Source: Rubrobacter xylanophilus DSM 9941 (GTDB taxonomy: Bacteria; Actinomycetota; Rubrobacteria; Rubrobacterales; Rubrobacteraceae). From it: a stretch of DNA of 64,000 nt. Position 1 is the first letter of the stretch; the number at the start of each line of letters is the position of its first letter. The position numbers and the translations under genes were made by a program. The stretch lies in the NCBI RefSeq assembly GCF_000014185.1, contig NC_008148.1, forward strand, positions 1,178,001 through 1,242,000. The letters run 5' to 3'. Shown here piece after piece: positions 15,949-25,018 of this stretch. Under the pieces are notes generated by a model that did not search any database, had not been told where the DNA came from, and was given only the letters and a program-made list of their open reading frames with translations.

Positions 15949-17064
15949 ATGGAGTCGAGCGGAGGCGGGCCCGGGAACCGGCGGGATCTATCGAGGATCG
16001 AGGGGCTCCTGGAGGAGATGGTTGCGATGGGGGGCAGCGACCTGCACCTGAAGGTGGGCAGCCCGCCGGTGGTGCGCGTTGACGGGCTCTTGCGGCGGCT
16101 GGAGGGCTTCGCGGACCTCGAGCCCGCGCACACGGTGGAGGCCCTCTCCCAGATACTCCCCGCCGCGCTCGCCCGGGACTTCGAGGTGGAGGGGGAGGCG
16201 GACTTCTCCTACTCGGTCGAGGGGCTCGGGCGCTTCCGGGTGAACGCCTTCCGCCAGCGCGGCTCGGTTTCGCTGGCGATGCGCTTCGTGCCGTTCGAGG
16301 TGCCGCGCTTTGAGGAGCTGGGGCTGCCCGAGGCGGTGGGGCGCCTGGCGAGGGAGGAGCGGGGCATCGTGCTGGTCACCGGCACCACTGGCAGCGGCAA
16401 GTCCACCACGCTCGCCGCCATGATCGACCTCATAAACCGCTCGGAGGCCCGGCACATCGTGACCGTGGAGGACCCCATAGAGTTTCTGCACCGGGACCGC
16501 AGGAGCATCATCAACCAGCGGGAGGTGGGGATGGACACCGCCTCCTTCTCGCGGGCGCTGCGGCGGGTGCTGCGGCAGGACCCCGACGTGATCCTGATCG
16601 GGGAGATCCGGGACGCCGAGACCGCCCAGATAGCCCTCTCCGCCGCCGAGACCGGCCACCTGGTGCTCTCCACCCTGCACACGGTGGACGCCACCGAGAC
16701 GGTGAACCGGCTCATAGACCTCTTCCCCCCGCACGAGCGGGTGCAGGTGCGCTCGATGCTGGCGGGCACCCTGCGCGGGATCGTCGGCCAGCGGCTGCTG
16801 CGGGCCAGGGACGGTGGCCGGGTGGTGGCCTGCGAGGTGCTGGTGGCCACCGGGAGGATCCGGGAGTTCATCCTGGATGCGTCGAAGACCGCCCAGATAC
16901 AGGAGGCGATCGCCGAGGGCGGCTACTACGGGATGCAGACCTACGACCAGGCGCTCCTGGAGCTGGTGCGCGAGGGCCGGGTGGGCTACGAGGAGGCGGT
17001 GCGGGCCTCCAGCCAGCCGCAGAACTTCCGCCTGATGGTGCGCTCTCTGGGGATCGGGGGCTAG
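15949..17064 (+). CDS. pilT: Pilus retraction ATPase PilT (copy 2)
   Basis: A 371-residue PilT/PilU-type ATPase. It has GGSDLHLKVGSPP at about 28-40, Walker A GTTGSGKST at about 145-153, Walker B DPDVILIGEIRD and the His box TGHLVLSTLHT. It lacks the PilB tetracysteine, so it is a retraction-type motor. I use ATG 15949; GGAGGA is only 2 nt upstream, so an in-frame TTG at 15937 is an alternative start. The gene is transcribed away from the pilus operon and followed by an aminopeptidase gene 76 nt later. It may act as an accessory motor like PilU. Confidence 0.93.
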   Translation: MESSGGGPGNRRDLSRIEGLLEEMVAMGGSDLHLKVGSPPVVRVDGLLRRLEGFADLEPAHTVEALSQILPAALARDFEVEGEADFSYSVEGLGRFRVNAFRQRGSVSLAMRFVPFEVPRFEELGLPEAVGRLAREERGIVLVTGTTGSGKSTTLAAMIDLINRSEARHIVTVEDPIEFLHRDRRSIINQREVGMDTASFSRALRRVLRQDPDVILIGEIRDAETAQIALSAAETGHLVLSTLHTVDATETVNRLIDLFPPHERVQVRSMLAGTLRGIVGQRLLRARDGGRVVACEVLVATGRIREFILDASKTAQIQEAIAEGGYYGMQTYDQALLELVREGRVGYEEAVRASSQPQNFRLMVRSLGIGG

Positions 17065-17140
17065 CCCCCGCGGGATGGTGTATGCTTCCCGCGGAGACGG
17101 CGGTTCCCTCTTTGGCAAGGGAGGAGCGTGGCGACACCCC

Positions 17141-18241
17141 ATGAGAGATGAGCGTCTGAGGAAGCTGGCGCGGCTGCTGGTCGAGTACTCCATAGGGGCC
17201 CGCGAGGGGGAGCAGGTGCTCCTCTCCGGCGGGGCGGCGGCGGGGCCCCTGATCCGGGAGGTCTACACGAGCCTGCTCGAGGCCGGGGCGATACCCTTCG
17301 TGCACGCCTCCCTGCCGGGACTGCAGGAGCGCTTCTTCGAGCACGCCCGGGAGCTGCACTACCGGAAGACCCCGCCGATGGTCCGCGCCCTCTACGAGCG
17401 GGCCGACGCCTTCGTGAACATCCTCGCGCCCACCAACACCCGGGCGCTCGCCGGGGTGGACCCGGAGAAGCAGCAGGCGCTCAGCCGCCGGGACAAGGAG
17501 CTCTCGGACATGGTCCTGAAGCGGGACCGCTGGGTGCTCACCCTGTTCCCCACCGACGCGCTGGCCCAGGAGTCGGAGATGGGCCTGGAGGAGTACGAGG
17601 ACTTCGTCTTTGCGGCGATGGCGCTCGAGGAGGAAGACCCGGTGGCCTTCTGGCGCGAGAAGTCCCGGCGGCAGGAGCGCCTCAAGGAGAGGCTGGAGCG
17701 GGCGCGCGAGATCCGCATCACCGGCCCCGAGACGGACCTGACCCTCTCGGTGGAGGGCCGGACGTTCGTGAACTCCGCCGGCACCCACAACATGCCCTGC
17801 GGCGAGGTCTTCACCGGCCCGGTGGAGGACTCGGCCAACGGGCGCATCTACTTCGGCGTGCCGGTGGCGGTGGCCGGCCGGGAGGTCTCCGGGGTGCGGC
17901 TGCGGTTCGAGAACGGGCGGGTGGTGGAGGCCAGCGCCGAGAAGGGGGAGGAGTACCTCCGCTCGATGCTCGACGCCGACGAGGGCGCCCGCTACCTGGG
18001 GGAGCTGGGCATAGGGACGAACTACCACATCCCCCGCCCCACCCGGAACATCCTCTTCGACGAGAAGCTGGGCGGGACGGTGCACCTGGCGCTCGGCCGC
18101 TCCTACGAGGCCACGGGCGGCCGGAACTCCTCCAGCATCCACTGGGACCTCATCTGCGACCTGCGCGGGGGCGGCGAGATCCGCGCCGACGGGGAGCTCG
18201 TCCAGAAGGACGGGCGCTTTGTCGGCCTGGAGCTGGGGTGA
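17141..18241 (+). CDS. M29 family aminopeptidase (thermophilic AmpS/AmpT type)
   Basis: A 366-residue cytoplasmic dinuclear metallopeptidase. Family metal ligands appear in MPCGEVF (Glu), GTNYHIPR, TVHLALGRSYEATGG (His) and SSIHWDLICD (His and Asp). M29 enzymes, first known from thermophiles such as Thermus, release N-terminal amino acids with broad specificity. The start is ATG 17141; GGGAGGAG lies somewhat far upstream (about 17120-17126). It is followed by a small gene whose start is 4 nt after its stop. Confidence 0.92.
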   Translation: MRDERLRKLARLLVEYSIGAREGEQVLLSGGAAAGPLIREVYTSLLEAGAIPFVHASLPGLQERFFEHARELHYRKTPPMVRALYERADAFVNILAPTNTRALAGVDPEKQQALSRRDKELSDMVLKRDRWVLTLFPTDALAQESEMGLEEYEDFVFAAMALEEEDPVAFWREKSRRQERLKERLERAREIRITGPETDLTLSVEGRTFVNSAGTHNMPCGEVFTGPVEDSANGRIYFGVPVAVAGREVSGVRLRFENGRVVEASAEKGEEYLRSMLDADEGARYLGELGIGTNYHIPRPTRNILFDEKLGGTVHLALGRSYEATGGRNSSSIHWDLICDLRGGGEIRADGELVQKDGRFVGLELG

Positions 18242-18245
18242 GGCG

Positions 18246-18485
18246 ATGCCCGGCGGCGAGATGACCCTGAGGGTGGCCAACGTGCAGAGCGAGGGCGAGC
18301 TGGAGCTCGTCCGCGACGTGCTCGACGAGCTCGGCGGCCGCTACGAGTACCTGGGCTCCGACCCGGAGGAGGGCTTCCCCCAGACGGCGTACTTCGAGCT
18401 CTCCTCCGAGCTCGGCGACGACGCCGAGGAGCTGCTCGCCAGGCTCTCCGCCGAGCACGGCTTCGAGGCCGAGATCCTGGACTGA
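18246..18485 (+). CDS. Small acidic protein of unknown function
   Basis: A 79-residue soluble, acidic protein with no motif I recognise. The pattern of two beta-like strands around [22 protein letters not shown] and [22 protein letters not shown] suggests a small alpha/beta fold. It is probably coupled to the aminopeptidase, since the GGTGAGG at that gene's stop serves as its ribosome site. Translation could also begin at an internal ATG (18261). It is likely real because the spacing is tight and codon use matches the neighbours. Confidence 0.6.
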   Translation: MPGGEMTLRVANVQSEGELELVRDVLDELGGRYEYLGSDPEEGFPQTAYFELSSELGDDAEELLARLSAEHGFEAEILD

Positions 18486-18511
18486 AACCCGCCTCCCCCC
18501 GGGTTTATACT
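18482..18511 (+). promoter_or_regulatory. Possible sigma-70-type promoter before the HAD-folE pair
   Basis: CTGAAA at 18482-18487 and TATACT at 18506-18511 are separated by 18 nt, about 30 nt upstream of the HAD gene start. The -10 element is good and the -35 element fair. The call rests on pattern only. Confidence 0.35.
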
Positions 18512-18542
18512 GGGGCGGTCGTAACCCGGAAGTTGCTAGAAG

Positions 18543-19268
18543 GTGCGAAAGGTGACGAACTCGTCCTCCGCGAACGGGCTGCGCTACGACACGGTGTTTC
18601 TGGACGTGGACGGCACGCTGCTTTGGGTGGACCTGGACATCGAGGGGTACGTGAGGGACCTCGCGCCCTACGCCCCCGACGGCGGGCTCACCGTCGAGCG
18701 GGCGGCCGGTCCGCTGCGCGAGAGCGTGAGGACCCACATCGCCGAGAACATCAAGTACCGGACGGCCGGGGCGCTGAACGAGTTCAGGCGGCGCAACGCG
18801 CTCGCCACCGCCCGCAGGCTCGGCGTGGAGGCCCCGCCGGAGGTGATCACGGGGGCCGCGGAGCGCAGGATCTCCTTCCGGCCCTACCCGGAGTCCGAGG
18901 AGGTGCTGCGGGAGCTCCGGGGGCTGGGGGCCCGGCTGTACGTCGTCTCCAACTGGGACGTGCTGCTGGAGGAGGTGCTGCGGGATCTGGGGTGGCGGGG
19001 GTACTTCCAGGGGGTGGTGGCCTCCGCCGCCGTCGGCCGCGAGAAGCCCGACCCGGGCATCTTCGAGGAGGCGCTGCGGCGCAGCGGGGCGTCCCGGGGG
19101 CGCACCGTGCACGTGGGGAACGACCCCGTCGCGGACGTCGAGGGGGCGCGCGCCGCCGGGATAGACGCCGTGCTGGTGGACCGGCGGGGGGGAGGGGGGC
19201 ATCCGGAGGCCGCCTTCGTCGTCTCCGACCTCCGGGAGGTGCCGGGGATAGTGCGGGGCGAGAGTTGA
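18543..19268 (+). CDS. HAD superfamily hydrolase (phosphatase)
   Basis: A 241-residue haloacid-dehalogenase-fold phosphatase. Motif I is FLDVDGTLL (nucleophile Asp), motif II VVSNWD, motif III lysine in [10 protein letters not shown], and motif [14 protein letters not shown] helical cap lies between motifs I and II. The likely substrates are small phosphorylated metabolites, not identifiable here. It starts at GTG 18543 (a GTG at 18552 is possible) and its stop overlaps the TTG start of folE by 4 nt, suggesting a job linked to pterin or nucleotide metabolism. Confidence 0.88.
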   Translation: MRKVTNSSSANGLRYDTVFLDVDGTLLWVDLDIEGYVRDLAPYAPDGGLTVERAAGPLRESVRTHIAENIKYRTAGALNEFRRRNALATARRLGVEAPPEVITGAAERRISFRPYPESEEVLRELRGLGARLYVVSNWDVLLEEVLRDLGWRGYFQGVVASAAVGREKPDPGIFEEALRRSGASRGRTVHVGNDPVADVEGARAAGIDAVLVDRRGGGGHPEAAFVVSDLREVPGIVRGES

Positions 19269-19861
19269 CCGAGGCCTATCCCCCGCGGGGCCGGGTCGAC
19301 CGGGAGAGGATCCAGCGCGCGGTGCGCGAGATACTGGTGGCCGTCGGCGAGGATCCGGAGCGGGAGGGGCTCCTGGGGACCCCGCGGAGGGTCGCCGAGG
19401 CCTACGAGTACCTCTTCTCCGGGCTCAGGGAGGACCCGCTGCGCCACCTTCAGGTCGGCTTCATGGAGGACTACCGGGACCTCATCATCGTCCGGGACAT
19501 CTACCTCGCCTCGCTCTGCGAGCACCACCTGCTGCCGTTTATCGGGAGGGCGCACGTGGCCTACGCCCCGCGGGGCAAGGTGGTGGGGATCTCCAAGCTC
19601 GCCCGGCTGGTGGAGGGCTACGCCCGCCGGCCCCAGCTGCAGGAGCGGCTCACCTCCCAGATCGCCGACGCCCTCTACGAGGGGCTCGGCTCGCGGGGGT
19701 CGCTGGTCATCGTCGAGGCGGACCACTCGTGCATGACGATGCGGGGGGTGCAGAAGCCCGGGAGCGTCACCGTGACCTCGGCCTCCCGGGGCATCTACCG
19801 GGAGGACGGGGCGCTGCGCTCCGAGCTCACGGACCTCATCCTGCGCGGGCGGGAGATCTGA
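19265..19861 (+). CDS. folE: GTP cyclohydrolase I
   Basis: A 198-residue enzyme that converts GTP to 7,8-dihydroneopterin triphosphate, the first step of folate/pterin synthesis. The zinc-site stretch LCEHHLLPF, the [22 protein letters not shown] helix and the C-terminal [14 protein letters not shown] are all present. I use TTG 19265, which overlaps the HAD stop (TTGA) and gives a normal length; the reading frame is open far upstream but without similarity. The 3' end overlaps the convergent glucokinase gene by 26 nt. Confidence 0.94.
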   Translation: MTEAYPPRGRVDRERIQRAVREILVAVGEDPEREGLLGTPRRVAEAYEYLFSGLREDPLRHLQVGFMEDYRDLIIVRDIYLASLCEHHLLPFIGRAHVAYAPRGKVVGISKLARLVEGYARRPQLQERLTSQIADALYEGLGSRGSLVIVEADHSCMTMRGVQKPGSVTVTSASRGIYREDGALRSELTDLILRGREI

Positions 19862-20600
19862 GGGCCTCCGGCAGCGCGGCGAGCGCCGCCCCGGCGATCC
19901 CGGCGTCGTTGTGCATCCTCGCGATCTGCACGGGGGTGCGGGGGCTTATGCGGTGCATGAACTTCTCCGCCTTCTTGCTGGTCCCGCCGCCGATGATGAT
20001 CAGGTCGGGCCACAGCAAATCCTCCACGGCGCGCAGGTAGGCGTCGAAGCGCTGGGCCCACTCCCGCCACTTGAGGTTCTCCCTCTTGCGGGCCGCGTCG
20101 GAGGCGATGTGCTCGGCCTCGTGCCCCTGGAGCTCTATGTGCCCCAGCTCCGTGTTGGGGACGAGGCGGCCGTCCACGAAGAGCGCGGTCCCGAGGCCGG
20201 TCCCCACCGTGATCATCAGGACCACCCCCTCCACCTCCCGGCCCGCGCCCCAGCGCACCTCGGCCAGCCCGGCCGCGTCGGCGTCGTTTATCACGCCGGC
20301 CTCGCTCCCCAGCCGCTCGCGGAGGGCGGCTTGCAGGTCGAAGCCGATGTTGGAGGGGTCCACGTTGGCCGCGGTGCGGACGACCCCGTCCTTTATGACG
20401 GCGGGGAAGCCGCAGCCGACCGGCCCCTCCCACCCGAAGCGCCCGGCGAGGGCGGCTATGGTCTCCACTATGGCCTCCGGCGTGGAGGGCTGCGGGGTCT
20501 CGATGCGCACCCTCTCCTCCAGAAGCTCCCCCGTCTTCACGCTCACCGGGGCGCCCTTTATCGCCGAGCCCCCCACGTCTATGCCGAGTACCTCCTGCAT
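19836..20600 (-). CDS. ppgK: Polyphosphate-type glucokinase (ROK family)
   Basis: A 254-residue ROK-fold sugar kinase. The N-terminal phosphate loop [11 protein letters not shown] and the [15 protein letters not shown] segment are typical. The [27 protein letters not shown] stretch is characteristic of actinobacterial polyphosphate glucokinases, which can use polyphosphate as well as ATP to make glucose 6-phosphate. It lacks the ROK zinc-finger cysteines. The start is ATG 20600, preceded by the strong GTGGAGGTGGC; a longer in-frame start at 20636 is less likely. Polyphosphate use is inferred from family, not shown. Confidence 0.88.
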   Translation of the reverse strand: MQEVLGIDVGGSAIKGAPVSVKTGELLEERVRIETPQPSTPEAIVETIAALAGRFGWEGPVGCGFPAVIKDGVVRTAANVDPSNIGFDLQAALRERLGSEAGVINDADAAGLAEVRWGAGREVEGVVLMITVGTGLGTALFVDGRLVPNTELGHIELQGHEAEHIASDAARKRENLKWREWAQRFDAYLRAVEDLLWPDLIIIGGGTSKKAEKFMHRISPRTPVQIARMHNDAGIAGAALAALPEALRSPARAG

Positions 20601-20637
20601 GCCACCTCCACAAAAGAGAGCTCCCCAGGCGGACATT

Positions 20638-21666
20638 CTAGTGCGCGGGGCGGGGGAAGGCCACGGCGGGGGAGAGCGCCCGTACGCGCACCCTCTCGCC
20701 GGGCCTGAGGCGGATGCTCCCCGGCAGCCGGGCCTGCAGCCCCTCGCCGCCGGGGAGGCGCAGCCGGACGAGCTGGTCGTGGCCGTAGAACTCCCTCTCC
20801 GCCACCTCCGCCTCCCCCTCCGGGGAGGGCTCGAGCGCGAGCTGCTCGGGCCGGAGCATCAGCTCCACGCCGCCCCGGGCGGGCTCCCGCAGCGGCACCT
20901 CCCCGAGGGCGCACAGCGCCCTCTCGCCCTCCGCCGTCCCGGGCAGGAGGTTCGCCTCCCCCACGAAGCCGGCCACCCGGCGGTCGGCCGGCCGCTCGTA
21001 GAGCTCTTCCGGGGTTGCGCTCTGCACCACCCTCCCCTCGAACATCACCGCGACCCGGTCCGCCAGGGAGAGGGCCTCCTCCTGGTCGTGGGTGACGAAG
21101 AGGGCGGTGGTCCCGGCGGCGAGCAGGATGCGCCGCATCTCGGCCCGCACCCGCGCCCGGAGCGCCGCGTCCAGGTTGGAGAAGGGCTCGTCCAGCAGCA
21201 CGACCGCCGGCTCCGGGGCGAGGGCCCGCGCCAGGGCCACGCGCTGCTGCTGGCCGCCGGAGAGCTCGTGCGGCATCCTCTCCTCGAGCCCCTCCAGGCG
21301 GGCCAGCCGCAGCACCGCCTCCAGCCGGGCCTCCCGCTTCTCGCGCCCCAGCCCGTAGGCAACGTTCTGCCGGACGGTGAGGTGGGGGAAGAGGGCGTAG
21401 TCCTGGAAGACCACGCCCGTCCGCCGCCGCTCGGGGGGGACGAAGACGCCCGGCGCGGCCACCGGTCGGCCGGAGATCTCGATCCTCCCCCCGTCCGGGG
21501 GCTCGAAGCCCGCGAGGAGCCGCAGCGTGGTGGTCTTGCCGCACCCGGAGGGGCCGAGGAGGGCCAGGATCTCGCCGCGCCTCACCTCGAGGCTCAGCCC
21601 CTCCACCGCCCGCACCGGCCCGTAGCGGCGGGAGACGTTCTCCAGGCGCACCATCGCGGCGCTCAC
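20638..21666 (-). CDS. fbpC: Ferric iron ABC transporter ATP-binding protein (FbpC-like)
   Basis: A 342-residue ABC ATPase of the CUT2/Fbp/Pot group. Walker A is GPSGCGKTT at 38-46, the signature LSGGQQQR and Walker [13 protein letters not shown] follow, and the switch histidine is in FVTHDQEEA. The C-terminal 100 residues form a TOBE/OB-type regulatory domain. I select GTG 21666 because it makes a GTGA overlap with the permease stop; ATG 21654 is an internal alternative. It energises uptake by the adjacent permease and binding protein. Confidence 0.92.
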   Translation of the reverse strand: MSAAMVRLENVSRRYGPVRAVEGLSLEVRRGEILALLGPSGCGKTTTLRLLAGFEPPDGGRIEISGRPVAAPGVFVPPERRRTGVVFQDYALFPHLTVRQNVAYGLGREKREARLEAVLRLARLEGLEERMPHELSGGQQQRVALARALAPEPAVVLLDEPFSNLDAALRARVRAEMRRILLAAGTTALFVTHDQEEALSLADRVAVMFEGRVVQSATPEELYERPADRRVAGFVGEANLLPGTAEGERALCALGEVPLREPARGGVELMLRPEQLALEPSPEGEAEVAEREFYGHDQLVRLRLPGGEGLQARLPGSIRLRPGERVRVRALSPAVAFPRPAH

Positions 21667-23249
21667 CGCAGGCGCTCCCGGATCGTCAGCAGGTACATGG
21701 GGAGGGCGGAGAGCGCGATGAGCAGCAGCGCCGGGGCCGCCGCCCGGGCGAAGAAGGCGTCGCTGGTGGCGCTCCAGACCCTGGTGGCCAGCGTCTCGAA
21801 GCCCGTGGGGCTGAGCAGCAGCGTGGCGGGGAGCTCCTTGAGCGTGGTGAGGAAGACCAGCGCCGCCCCGGCCAGGATGCCCGGCGCGGCCAGCGGCACG
21901 GTCACCGTCGCCAGCGTCGCCGCCCGCCCGCGCCCCAGGCTGCGGGACGCCTCCTCGACGCTGGGCTTTATCTGCAGCAGCGCCGAGCGGGTGGCCCCGA
22001 CGGCCTGGGGCATGAAGTGGACCGCGTAGGCGAAGACGAGTATGGCCAGCGTCTGGTACAGGGCCGGCGCGTAGTTGGCCCCGAAGAAGACCAGCGAGAG
22101 CGCGAGGGCTATGCCGGGCAGCGCGTACCCCAGGTAGGCCAGCCGCTCCACCATCCCCGCCACCGGCCCCGGGTGCCGCGCCGAGAGGGCGGCGACCGGC
22201 AGCGCCCCGAGCGCCGTCACCGCCGCCGCGAGCGAGGCGGCCAGGACCGAGTTGGCCGCGGCCGCCCACAGCGGCTGCAGCGACTCCCCGCCCGCCAGCC
22301 CGCGCACCAGCCAGAACAGCAGCACCCCCACCGGCGCGGCGAGCGCCAGGGCGACCACCGAGGCGCAGAAGAGCAAAGCGGGCCACCGCCAGCGGCCCAG
22401 ATGCACCGTCGCCGGCGGGCGCGCGCTCCCCGCCGAGCTGCGGTGGTAGGCGGCCCGGCCGCGCGTCCTTCCCTCCAGCGTCAGCACGGCGGCGGTCAGC
22501 GCCACCAGCATCAGCCCGAGCACCGCCGCCGGGGTCCGGTCGAAGGCCGAGCGGTACTGGATGTAGATCTCGCGGGAGAAAGTGTCGTACTGCAGCAGCG
22601 AGACGACCCCGAAGTCGCTCAGCGAGTACAGGGCCACCAGGATGGCCCCGGCGGCGATCCCCGGCCGCAGCTGGGGGAGGGTGACCCGGAAGAAGGTCCC
22701 CCAGGGGCCGAGGCCGAGGCTCCTCGAGGCCTCCTCGAGCGCCGGGTCGACGCCCCGCAGGGCGCTGCGGGCGGTCAGCAGGACGTAGGGGTAGGTGAAG
22801 AGGGTGAGCGCGAGCGCCGCCCCGGGGAAGCCGTAGATCTCCGGCAGCCGCTCCACCCCGAGCGGCTCGAGCGCCCCCTGCAGCATCCCCCGCGGCCCGA
22901 GGGCGCTCACCAGCACGAAGCCCCCCACGTAGGAGGGGATCACGAGCGGCAGCGCCGCCAGCACGGCCCACGCCCGCCGGCCCGGGAGGTCCGTCCTGAC
23001 CGTGAGCCAGGCCACCGTCACCGCCACGGCCGTTGCGGCGGCGGTGACGGTGGCCGCGAGCAGCGCGCTGCGCCCCAGCACCGCGAGCGTCTCCGGGTCG
23101 AGCAGCACCTCCGCCGCCTCCTCCCAGCCGCCCTCGAGGGCCCGGATCGCCAGGTAGGCGGGGGGCAGGAGCATGGCCGCCGCGACGAGCAGCGCGGGCA
23201 GCAGCAGGAGGACCGGCGGGCGCTCCCGGACGGCCCTCCCGAAGAGCAC
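21663..23249 (-). CDS. fbpB: Ferric iron ABC transporter permease, fused double-length (FbpB-like)
   Basis: A 528-residue permease with about twelve TM helices made of two similar halves. Each half carries an EAA-type loop contacting the ATPase: EEASRSLGLGPWGTFFRVTLP and EEASRSLGRGRAATLATVTVP. The fused arrangement is normal for FbpB/FutB. It begins with GTG at 23249, overlapping the last base of the binding-protein stop (TAGTG), and is coupled to the ATPase gene by 4 nt. Confidence 0.93.
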   Translation of the reverse strand: MLFGRAVRERPPVLLLLPALLVAAAMLLPPAYLAIRALEGGWEEAAEVLLDPETLAVLGRSALLAATVTAAATAVAVTVAWLTVRTDLPGRRAWAVLAALPLVIPSYVGGFVLVSALGPRGMLQGALEPLGVERLPEIYGFPGAALALTLFTYPYVLLTARSALRGVDPALEEASRSLGLGPWGTFFRVTLPQLRPGIAAGAILVALYSLSDFGVVSLLQYDTFSREIYIQYRSAFDRTPAAVLGLMLVALTAAVLTLEGRTRGRAAYHRSSAGSARPPATVHLGRWRWPALLFCASVVALALAAPVGVLLFWLVRGLAGGESLQPLWAAAANSVLAASLAAAVTALGALPVAALSARHPGPVAGMVERLAYLGYALPGIALALSLVFFGANYAPALYQTLAILVFAYAVHFMPQAVGATRSALLQIKPSVEEASRSLGRGRAATLATVTVPLAAPGILAGAALVFLTTLKELPATLLLSPTGFETLATRVWSATSDAFFARAAAPALLLIALSALPMYLLTIRERLR

Positions 23250-24367
23250 TAGAGCACCCCGGTCTCCTGCAGCAGCTCCAGCGTCCCCTCCAGGTCGGAG
23301 AGGTCGGAGAGGTCTATCCGCGGGCTCTCTATCTCCGAGAGCGGCGGCAGGCCCTCCGCCGGCTCCACGCCCTCTATGAGCGGGTACTCGAAGGTCTCGT
23401 CGGCGAAGTACTGCTGCGCCTCCTCGGAGAGGAGGTAGCGGATGAACTCCCGGGCCGCCTCCGGGTTCTCCGCGGTGTCCAGCACCCCGGCCCCGGCGGC
23501 GAGCACGAGCGCCCCGGGGTCGCCGTCCTTGAGGAAGTAGTTGCGCGCGGGGAAGCCCTCGCCCTGCTCTTCGATGGCCCGGAAGACGTAGTAGTGGTTG
23601 ACGAAGCCCACGTCCACCTCCCCGGCGCCCACCGCCTGCACGATGCTGCTGTTGTCCGGGTAGACGCTGGGGTCGTTGGCCTGGATGCCCTCGAGCCAGG
23701 CCCGCGCCCGCTCCTCACCCTCCAGCACGCGCAGCGCGGTCACGAAGGCCTGGAAGGAGCCGTTGGTGGGGGCCCAGCCGATCCTGCCCTCCCACTCGGG
23801 GTCGGTGAAGCCGTAGATGGAGTCGGGAAGCTCGGAGGGATCGAGCTCCTCGGTGTTGTAGGCGACCACCCGGGCCCGCCCGGAGGTGCCGACCCACAGC
23901 CCCTCGGGGGAGCGGAACCGCTCGCCGACCCGGTCCAGGATCCCCTGCGGCAGCGGCCGCAGGCGGCCCTCCTCCGCCAGCGCCCCGAGCGCCCCGGGGT
24001 CCTGGGCAAAGAAGAGGTCCGCCGGGCTGTTCTCGCCCTCCTCCAGGATAGTGGCGGCGAGCTCGGCGGTGTCCCCGTAGCGGACGCGCACGTCGATCCC
24101 GGAGCGCTCCTCGAACTGCTCCATGAGCGGCCCCACCAGGTCCTCGGTCCGCCCGGAGTAGACGATGAGGTTGCCCTCTCCGGGGACGAGCGGCTCGGAG
24201 ACGGTGGTCTCCCCGGCGGTGGTCTCCCCGCCGGTGGCCTCGGCGACGGTGGCCCCGCCGCCCCGCCTGCCGCCCTCCTGCTCCGGGGGCGGCTGCCCGC
24301 ACGCCGCGACGACCGCGACCGCGACGAGCGCCGCCCAGAGCCTCGCCGTCGCTCCCAGCAGCCCCAT
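23249..24367 (-). CDS. fbpA: Ferric iron-binding lipoprotein of ABC transporter (FbpA/FutA-like)
   Basis: A 372-residue extracellular solute-binding lipoprotein. The signal peptide ends in a lipobox (VVAAC, Cys23). A low-complexity Gly/Glu/Thr linker follows at about 44-56. The binding fold has NLIVYSGRTEDLVGPL and, near the C-terminal lobe, the paired tyrosines Y259-Y260 used by this family to hold Fe(III). The start ATG 24367 has GGTGAGGAGAG upstream, 8 nt after the P19-like gene. It delivers ferric ion to the FbpBC-like membrane complex. Confidence 0.92.
   Translation of the reverse strand: MGLLGATARLWAALVAVAVVAACGQPPPEQEGGRRGGGATVAEATGGETTAGETTVSEPLVPGEGNLIVYSGRTEDLVGPLMEQFEERSGIDVRVRYGDTAELAATILEEGENSPADLFFAQDPGALGALAEEGRLRPLPQGILDRVGERFRSPEGLWVGTSGRARVVAYNTEELDPSELPDSIYGFTDPEWEGRIGWAPTNGSFQAFVTALRVLEGEERARAWLEGIQANDPSVYPDNSSIVQAVGAGEVDVGFVNHYYVFRAIEEQGEGFPARNYFLKDGDPGALVLAAGAGVLDTAENPEAAREFIRYLLSEEAQQYFADETFEYPLIEGVEPAEGLPPLSEIESPRIDLSDLSDLEGTLELLQETGVL
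24203..24262. repeat. 15-bp tandem repeat encoding the binding-protein linker
   Basis: Four 15-bp units of the form GGTGGTCTCCCCGGC run in register with the reading frame of the FbpA-like gene. They encode (on the minus strand) the GGETTAGETT-type linker behind the lipobox. The first two units are nearly identical and the last two are diverged. The same sequence recurs in the neighbouring lipoprotein gene at 24871-24915. Confidence 0.75.
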
Positions 24368-24375
24368 CTCTCTCC

Positions 24376-25002
24376 TCACCCTCCCTCGCTCGTGATCCGG
24401 ACGTTCTCGAACTCGACCACCACGGGCTCGGTGAAGACCCGGCCCTCGCCGCTCTCCTCGCCGTGCCGCCGGAAGTCCGGCGGCTCTAGCTCGGCCCTGA
24501 GGGTGTAGGTGCCGCTCTCGGGGATGCTGAAGTTGTTGGCGTAGTGGTAGAACTCGGCGTAGTAGAAGCGGAGGGGCTGCTCGTCCACCACCTCGCCGTT
24601 CTGGTCTATGACGTAGAGGCGGCCCTCCATCTCCGGGATGAGCAGGCCGGTCCTGCGGTCGAACGGGAGGATCTCGAGGTGGTGGGTCTCGTCGGGGGAG
24701 GGGTCGCGCCACTGCAGGTTCTGCGGGTCGCCCTCCCACCACCCCTCGGCGGGCTCGACGATGTAACCGATCCTGTAGTCCCCGACGGTCTTCTCCCCGC
24801 CCTCCTCCTCTATCTCGGCGTCGGCCACCGCGTAGGAGTCCACGATCCCCTGGTAGCCACCTCCCCCGGCGGTGGTCTCCCCGGCGGTGGTCTCGCCCCC
24901 GGTGACCTCCCGCTCGGAGGAGACCACCTGCCTCTCCCCGCAGCCCGCCGCGAGCGCGAGGGCAGCGAGCGCAACGAGCGTCGTGAACAGCGCGCGCCTC
25001 AT
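24376..25002 (-). CDS. P19/Tp34-like iron transport lipoprotein
   Basis: A 208-residue secreted lipoprotein with lipobox LAAGC (Cys21) and a GGETTAGETT linker at about 35-45. The mature domain resembles the Fe2+-transport P19/Tp34 family: GYIVEPAEGWW, THHLEILPFDRRTG and FYYAEFYHYANNF carry the histidine/acidic/methionine-region features used to bind metal. P19-type proteins act with FTR1 permeases, and an FTR1 gene lies 16 nt upstream. The role as periplasmic or cell-surface iron donor is therefore likely. Confidence 0.82.
   Translation of the reverse strand: MRRALFTTLVALAALALAAGCGERQVVSSEREVTGGETTAGETTAGGGGYQGIVDSYAVADAEIEEEGGEKTVGDYRIGYIVEPAEGWWEGDPQNLQWRDPSPDETHHLEILPFDRRTGLLIPEMEGRLYVIDQNGEVVDEQPLRFYYAEFYHYANNFSIPESGTYTLRAELEPPDFRRHGEESGEGRVFTEPVVVEFENVRITSEGG
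24871..24915. repeat. 15-bp tandem repeat encoding the P19-like linker
   Basis: Three 15-bp units beginning at 24871, 24886 and 24901. The first 24 bases match 24203-24226 in the FbpA-like gene exactly. On the minus strand they encode TGGETTAGETTA. The shared DNA suggests copying between the two neighbouring genes. Confidence 0.75.
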
Positions 25003-25018
25003 GATCCCCCTCTTCTCC

